From Thermoleophilaceae bacterium (lineage in GTDB: Bacteria > Actinomycetota > Thermoleophilia > Solirubrobacterales > Thermoleophilaceae): a stretch of DNA of 18,719 bases. Within the stretch, counting starts at the first letter, position 1. Each line of letters starts with the position of its first letter. The position numbers and the translations under genes are program-made. The notes under the pieces are model-generated. The model had not been told where the DNA came from, searched no databases, and saw nothing but the letters and a program-made list of their open reading frames with translations. The stretch spans positions 1-18,719 of the forward strand of contig JACCZR010000124.1 in the NCBI GenBank assembly GCA_013695855.1, given 5' to 3'. Of the stretch, positions 15,380 to 18,719 are shown piece by piece.

Positions 15380-16258
15380 TCAGCGCCGCGCCGCCGCCGG
15401 CCCGGCAAGCAGGGCCTGCGTGAGTTCGTCGCCGAGCAGCTCTGCCAGCCTGGGGTAGTCCGCGGGGGGCAGCCGCTCGGCACGTGCGTCCGCCGGATGG
15501 CCGAGCTCCTCCAGCGCCTCGCGGGCGCGTTCGCGGATCTCCTTCGGAGCACCGGCGGCCAGGCTCAGCGAACCGCCGAGCGTCTTGCGCCGGTGCGCGA
15601 AAGCCGCGTGAACGAGCGAGGTGACCGCGGGCACCGGCGCCGGTGCCCGCCGGCGCAACCGCACGAGGGCGGACTCGACGGCCGGCCGGGGATGGAAGAC
15701 CGTCGCGGGCACGCGGCGCAGCACCCGCACCTCACTCGAAAGCTGCGCGAGGACGGACGTCGCGCCGTAGAGCTTCCCGTCGGCGGGGCCCGCCGCCAGC
15801 CGCTCGGCGACTTCGCGCTGCACCATAGCCACCCACAGCGTCGCCTCTCGCAGCTCGGCGAGGGACTTCAGGAGCACGGTCGCCGCCACGCCGTAGGGCA
15901 GGTTGGCCACCACCTTGCCGGGACGCGGCTCGAGTGCACCCAGCTCGAGGGCCACGGCGTCCGCCTGGTGAAGCGTCGCGTTGGAGAAGGGGGCGAGCGC
16001 CTCCTCGAGGGGTTCGCGCAGGCGCCCATCGATCTCCACGACGTGGAGGTGTCCCACGCGTGGAGCCAGCTGCTCGGACAGGACGCCCAGGCCACCCCCC
16101 ACCTCGAGCACCACGTCCGTGGCCTCGAGCTCCGCCGCTTCGCCGATCACCCCAAGCAGGTTGTCGTCGATGAGGAAGTTCTGGCCGAGCTCGCGGTCTG
16201 GGCGGACATCGAACCGGCGCAGGCGCCGCAGGCTCGCCTGGCGCGGCTCGGCGCTCAC
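15380..16258 (-). CDS. rsmA: 16S rRNA dimethyladenosine transferase RsmA (KsgA)
   Basis: Dimethylates two adjacent adenosines near the 3' end of 16S rRNA during small-subunit maturation. The 292-residue product has LGQNFLIDDNLLG (24-36), SAM motif I VLEVGGGLGVLSEQLA (50-65), acidic motif II VVEIDGRL, catalytic motif IV VVANLPYGVAATVLL (116-130), VAMVQREVAERLA, FHPRPAVESALVRL and FAHRRKTLGGSL (220-231). The long upstream open frame is the tatD shadow. Two adjacent GTG codons could start it (16259-16261 or 16256-16258). I chose the second, which makes a GTGA 4-nt overlap with the tatD stop, giving MSAEPRQASLRRLRRFDVRP. Confidence 0.97.
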   Translation of the reverse strand: MSAEPRQASLRRLRRFDVRPDRELGQNFLIDDNLLGVIGEAAELEATDVVLEVGGGLGVLSEQLAPRVGHLHVVEIDGRLREPLEEALAPFSNATLHQADAVALELGALEPRPGKVVANLPYGVAATVLLKSLAELREATLWVAMVQREVAERLAAGPADGKLYGATSVLAQLSSEVRVLRRVPATVFHPRPAVESALVRLRRRAPAPVPAVTSLVHAAFAHRRKTLGGSLSLAAGAPKEIRERAREALEELGHPADARAERLPPADYPRLAELLGDELTQALLAGPAAARR

Positions 16259-17016
16259 CACCCGAAGACGCGAGCGGCGTTGCGCTCCACCAACGCGTCG
16301 AGCTCTCCGTAGGGGACCCCGCGGCGCTCGGCCACGAACCGGGCGGTGAGCACGACGTTGGCGGGCTCGTTGGCCACCTTGCGCACCGGCTGCGGGGAGA
16401 GGTAGGGCGAGTCGGTCTCCACCAGCAGCAGCTCGTCGGGCACCCGCTCGGCCGCGTCTTGGAGATCGGCTGCGCTCGGGTAGGTCACGTTGCCCGCGAA
16501 CGAGCACATGTAGCTCCGCTCGACGGCCTCGTCGAGGCGGTCGGGCGCAGAGAAGCAGTGCAGGACCACGGTCAGGCCCTCCGCGCGCTCGCGCAGCAGC
16601 GCGAAGGTGTCCTCCTCGGCGGCGCGGGTGTGGATGACCACCGGCAGGTCGAGCTGTCGCGCGAGGTCGATGTGCGCCTCAAAGGCGCGGCGCTGGTCCT
16701 CCCGCGGGGCGTGATCGCGGTAATAGTCGAGGCCGGTCTCGCCTATGGCGACGACATGCTCAGACTGCGCGTATCCGTAGAGGGATTCGTCGTGCTCCTC
16801 CACCGATCGGGCCGAGAAGCCGGTGGCATGGTTGGGGTGCACTCCCACGATGGCGCGAACCTCAGCGTGCTCCTCGGCGATGGCTAGCGCGCAACAGGCA
16901 GAGTCAGGATCGGTGCCCACGCTGCCCAGGCGCGTGATGCCCGCCGCCCGCGCGCGCTCGATCAGCCCGGCGACCGGCGACCGGCACGAGTCCAGGTGGC
17001 AGTGCGTGTCGACCAC
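16255..17016 (-). CDS. tatD: TatD-family metal-dependent DNase/hydrolase
   Basis: A 253-residue TIM-barrel metallohydrolase of the TatD family, associated with 3'-5' DNA exonuclease activity and DNA quality control. Metal ligands are visible: DTHCHLD with His5 and His7, IGETGLDYY with Glu93, VVIHTR with His129, VLHCFSAP with His153, and ETDSPYLSP with Asp202. KVANEPANV replaces the frequent RGKRNEPANV but keeps NEPANV. The open frame continues 300 residues upstream through metG in another frame; GTG 17014-17016 restores the normal start, 11 nt after the metG stop, with GAGGG as a modest ribosome-binding site. Downstream it overlaps rsmA by 4 nt. Confidence 0.95.
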   Translation of the reverse strand: MVDTHCHLDSCRSPVAGLIERARAAGITRLGSVGTDPDSACCALAIAEEHAEVRAIVGVHPNHATGFSARSVEEHDESLYGYAQSEHVVAIGETGLDYYRDHAPREDQRRAFEAHIDLARQLDLPVVIHTRAAEEDTFALLRERAEGLTVVLHCFSAPDRLDEAVERSYMCSFAGNVTYPSAADLQDAAERVPDELLLVETDSPYLSPQPVRKVANEPANVVLTARFVAERRGVPYGELDALVERNAARVFGW

Positions 17017-17027
17017 GGCCGCGACCC

Positions 17028-18551
17028 TCAGGCGGCCGAGGCCGTCGGCGGCTCGACGCGGGGGAACAGCTGTCCCAGCTCGCCCAGGGTGGCTCCGCCA
17101 GACCCGGCCCCGAAGCGCGCCGCGCCGAACGAGCGGTCCTGCACCCTCAGCGCGTCGAGCAGCCGCTCGGCGGCGGTGGGCACGAAGGGCCACAGCAGCA
17201 GCGACACCACGCGCAGGCCCTCGGCCAGGCCACACAGCACCGAGTCGAGGCGCTCGTGCTGAGACGCGTCCTTTGCGAGCTTCCAGGGCTGCTCTTCCTG
17301 GACGAAGCCGTTGAGCCGGCGCACGCGCTGCCAGATCTCCTCGAGCGCACCCGACGGGTCTGTCGCGTCCAGGAACGAGCGCACCTCGCCGGCCAGCCCG
17401 TCGAAGGTCTCGACCAGCTCGCTCGGCAGCTCGCCCTCCGGCACGACGCCCTCCCGGTAACGCACGATCATCGCCAGCGTGCGGCTCGCGAGGTTCCCGT
17501 ACTCGTTGGCCAGGTCGCTCGTGTAGCGCGCCTCGAAGCCCTCCGGGGAGACCCCGCCGTCTTGGCCGAAGCGCACCTCGCGCATGGCGTAGTAGCGCAG
17601 AGCGTCGGCGCCATAGAGGTCGACCACCTGAAACGGATCGATCACGTTGCCGAGCGACTTGGACATCTTGTGCTCGCCCATCAGCAGGTGGCCGTGGATC
17701 GCCACGCGCCGGGGCACCTCGATGCCCGCGGCCATCAGCATCGCGGGCCAGATCACGGCGTGGAACTTGAGGATGTCCTTGCCGATCAGGTGAACGTCGG
17801 CCGGCCAGAAGCGCTCGGTCAGGTCCTCGCCCTCGCGCGCGTAGGAGAGCGCCGAGTAGTAGTTGATGAGGGCATCGATCCAGACGTAGATCACCTGCGT
17901 CTCGTCCCAGGGGACCGGCACGCCCCACTTCAGGCGTGCACGTGAGAGTGAGAGGTCGTGCAGCCCCTGCTCGATGAACGAGCGCGCCTCGTTGAAGCGG
18001 ATCTGCGGGGTCACGAAGTCGGGCCGCTCGGCGTACAGGCGCTCGAGCGGCTCCTGGAAGGCCGAGAGCCGGAAGAACCAGTTGTCCTCATGCTCGCGCT
18101 CGAGCTCGATGAGGTGGATCGGGCACCTGCTGCCGTCCACCAGCTCCGAGTCCGTCTTGAAGTCCGCGCAGCGTGGGCAGTACCAGCCCTCGTAGGTCCC
18201 CGCGTAGACGTGCCCGTTGTCGTGGATGCGCTGCACTACCCGCCGGACGACCTCGTGGTGCTCGGGGTCGGTGGTGCGGATGAAGAAGTCGTTGGTGACG
18301 CCCAGGGCGCCAGCGAGCTCCTTGAATCGCACGTAGTTGCGGTCGCCCAGCTCGCGGGGCGTGATGCCCTCCCGCTCGGCCACCTGGGTCACGGGCTCTC
18401 CGTGCTCGTCGGTCCCGGTGAGGAAGAAGACCTCCTCGCCGCGCTGGCGCATGTGGCGGGCCAGCACGTCCGCCGCGATAGTCGTGTACGCGTGCCCGAG
18501 GTGAGGCTCCGCGTTGACGTAGTAGATCGGAGTCGTGACGTAGTACGCCAT
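17028..18551 (-). CDS. metG: Methionyl-tRNA synthetase
   Basis: Charges tRNA-Met. The 507-residue class I synthetase begins MAYYVTTPIYYVNAEPHLGH, with the HIGH motif as HLGH (17-20). A zinc knuckle follows with Cys125-x2-Cys128 and Cys143-x2-His146. Further on are FLTGTDEHG (43-51), VIYVWIDALINYYSAL (220-235), LIGKDILKFHAVIWPA and the KMSKS loop at 295-299 with SLGNVIDP. The anticodon-binding region ends with LNGFVQEEQPWKLAKD and LLLWPFVPTAAERLL. It lacks the C-terminal EMAP-like tRNA-binding domain, as in other short bacterial forms. ATG 18549-18551 is the only sensible start. It is the first gene of the metG-tatD-rsmA-ispE unit and lies 12 nt after an upstream partial frame. Confidence 0.98.
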   Translation of the reverse strand: MAYYVTTPIYYVNAEPHLGHAYTTIAADVLARHMRQRGEEVFFLTGTDEHGEPVTQVAEREGITPRELGDRNYVRFKELAGALGVTNDFFIRTTDPEHHEVVRRVVQRIHDNGHVYAGTYEGWYCPRCADFKTDSELVDGSRCPIHLIELEREHEDNWFFRLSAFQEPLERLYAERPDFVTPQIRFNEARSFIEQGLHDLSLSRARLKWGVPVPWDETQVIYVWIDALINYYSALSYAREGEDLTERFWPADVHLIGKDILKFHAVIWPAMLMAAGIEVPRRVAIHGHLLMGEHKMSKSLGNVIDPFQVVDLYGADALRYYAMREVRFGQDGGVSPEGFEARYTSDLANEYGNLASRTLAMIVRYREGVVPEGELPSELVETFDGLAGEVRSFLDATDPSGALEEIWQRVRRLNGFVQEEQPWKLAKDASQHERLDSVLCGLAEGLRVVSLLLWPFVPTAAERLLDALRVQDRSFGAARFGAGSGGATLGELGQLFPRVEPPTASAA

Positions 18552-18563
18552 CTCCCGAAGACC

Positions 18564-18719
18564 CTACCTGCGCATATTCAGCGACCTCCGAGCGGGGGGG
18601 ACGAGCCTTCTCCGCACCGCAGCGCGACCCCGGGACGCCGCGGCCCGTGTGGCCGCGGGACGCCCGAGCGCCAGGCCCGCCGCGGCCAGGCCGAGGCAGG
18701 CAAGGGCGTAACCGAGGTC
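18564..18719 (-). CDS. C-terminal remnant of an upstream protein (partial, unidentified)
   Basis: A frame entering from the right edge ends at TAG 18564-18566 and gives 51 residues. It opens with a hydrophobic stretch (DLGYALACLGLAAAGLAL) that could be the last transmembrane helix. An Arg/Ala-rich tail follows, ending VPPARRSLNMRR. A hydrophobic helix followed by a positive tail fits the cytoplasmic end of a membrane protein. It is too short to identify, and a non-coding leader for metG is the alternative. Confidence 0.4.
   Translation of the reverse strand, partial: DLGYALACLGLAAAGLALGRPAATRAAASRGRAAVRRRLVPPARRSLNMRR

Noticed and set aside
17017..17928. Extension of tatD by about 300 residues into metG
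   Set aside because: The sequence is the shifted frame of metG. TatD begins with VDTHCHLD at its first residues, so the short form is right. The same applies to the rsmA frame above 16261 and the ispE frame above 15378.

Overview
The window is strongly GC-rich and gene-dense. Apart from two items, every gene lies on the minus strand, read from right to left. Gene content and order fit a high-GC actinobacterium: metG-tatD-rsmA-ispE, a PucR/CdaR regulator beside glmU-prs, then rplY-pth-mfd and mazG-eno-divIC/ftsB. The arrangement is most suggestive of class Thermoleophilia (Solirubrobacterales-like). That placement is inference from gene order and composition, not a database result.

Layout in transcription order (right to left). 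The right edge holds a 51-residue C-terminal remnant of an unidentified, probably membrane-associated protein. Next is a tight cluster of metG (methionyl-tRNA synthetase), tatD, rsmA and ispE, with gaps of at most 11 nt or overlaps. A small two-helix membrane protein follows. A 314-nt gene-free stretch (13974-14287) contains a tandem pair of hairpin-rich repeats. Then come a PucR-type regulator, a tRNA-Gln(UUG) on the opposite strand, glmU, prs, a DUF2269-like membrane protein, rplY (L25/Ctc), pth, mfd, a SurA/PrsA-like lipoprotein foldase, mazG, eno, a DivIC/FtsB-like division protein and a short hypothetical gene. The left edge holds the C-terminal part of an Arg/Gly-rich protein on the plus strand, convergent with the rest.

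Functionally this is core housekeeping: translation (metG, tRNA-Gln, rsmA, rplY, pth), precursor supply (prs, glmU, ispE, eno), nucleotide clean-up and DNA repair (mazG, mfd, tatD), and envelope or division functions (foldase, DivIC/FtsB, small membrane proteins).

The unusual content is two families of dispersed repeats laid over this ordinary gene set. Family 1 is a 35-bp imperfect palindrome with arms CGGTGCTCGCCCGA and TCGGGCTGCGCTCC. It has four full copies, and three of them are inside protein-coding frames: twice in mazG (once as a compound, apparently nested copy just after the start codon, once in the middle of the protein) and once in the N-terminal leader of pth. The fourth sits 6 nt past the eno stop codon. 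Insertions are in frame and fall at permissive places. This resembles the protein-embedded palindromic elements known in Rickettsia, here in an actinobacterial context. Family 2 is a 100-150-bp multi-hairpin element, present as a tandem pair upstream of the PucR gene and as one diverged copy between mazG and eno. The diverged copy is flanked by short sequences resembling the two arms of family 1, so the families may be related. No CRISPR array, transposase gene, prophage gene or biosynthetic cluster is visible.
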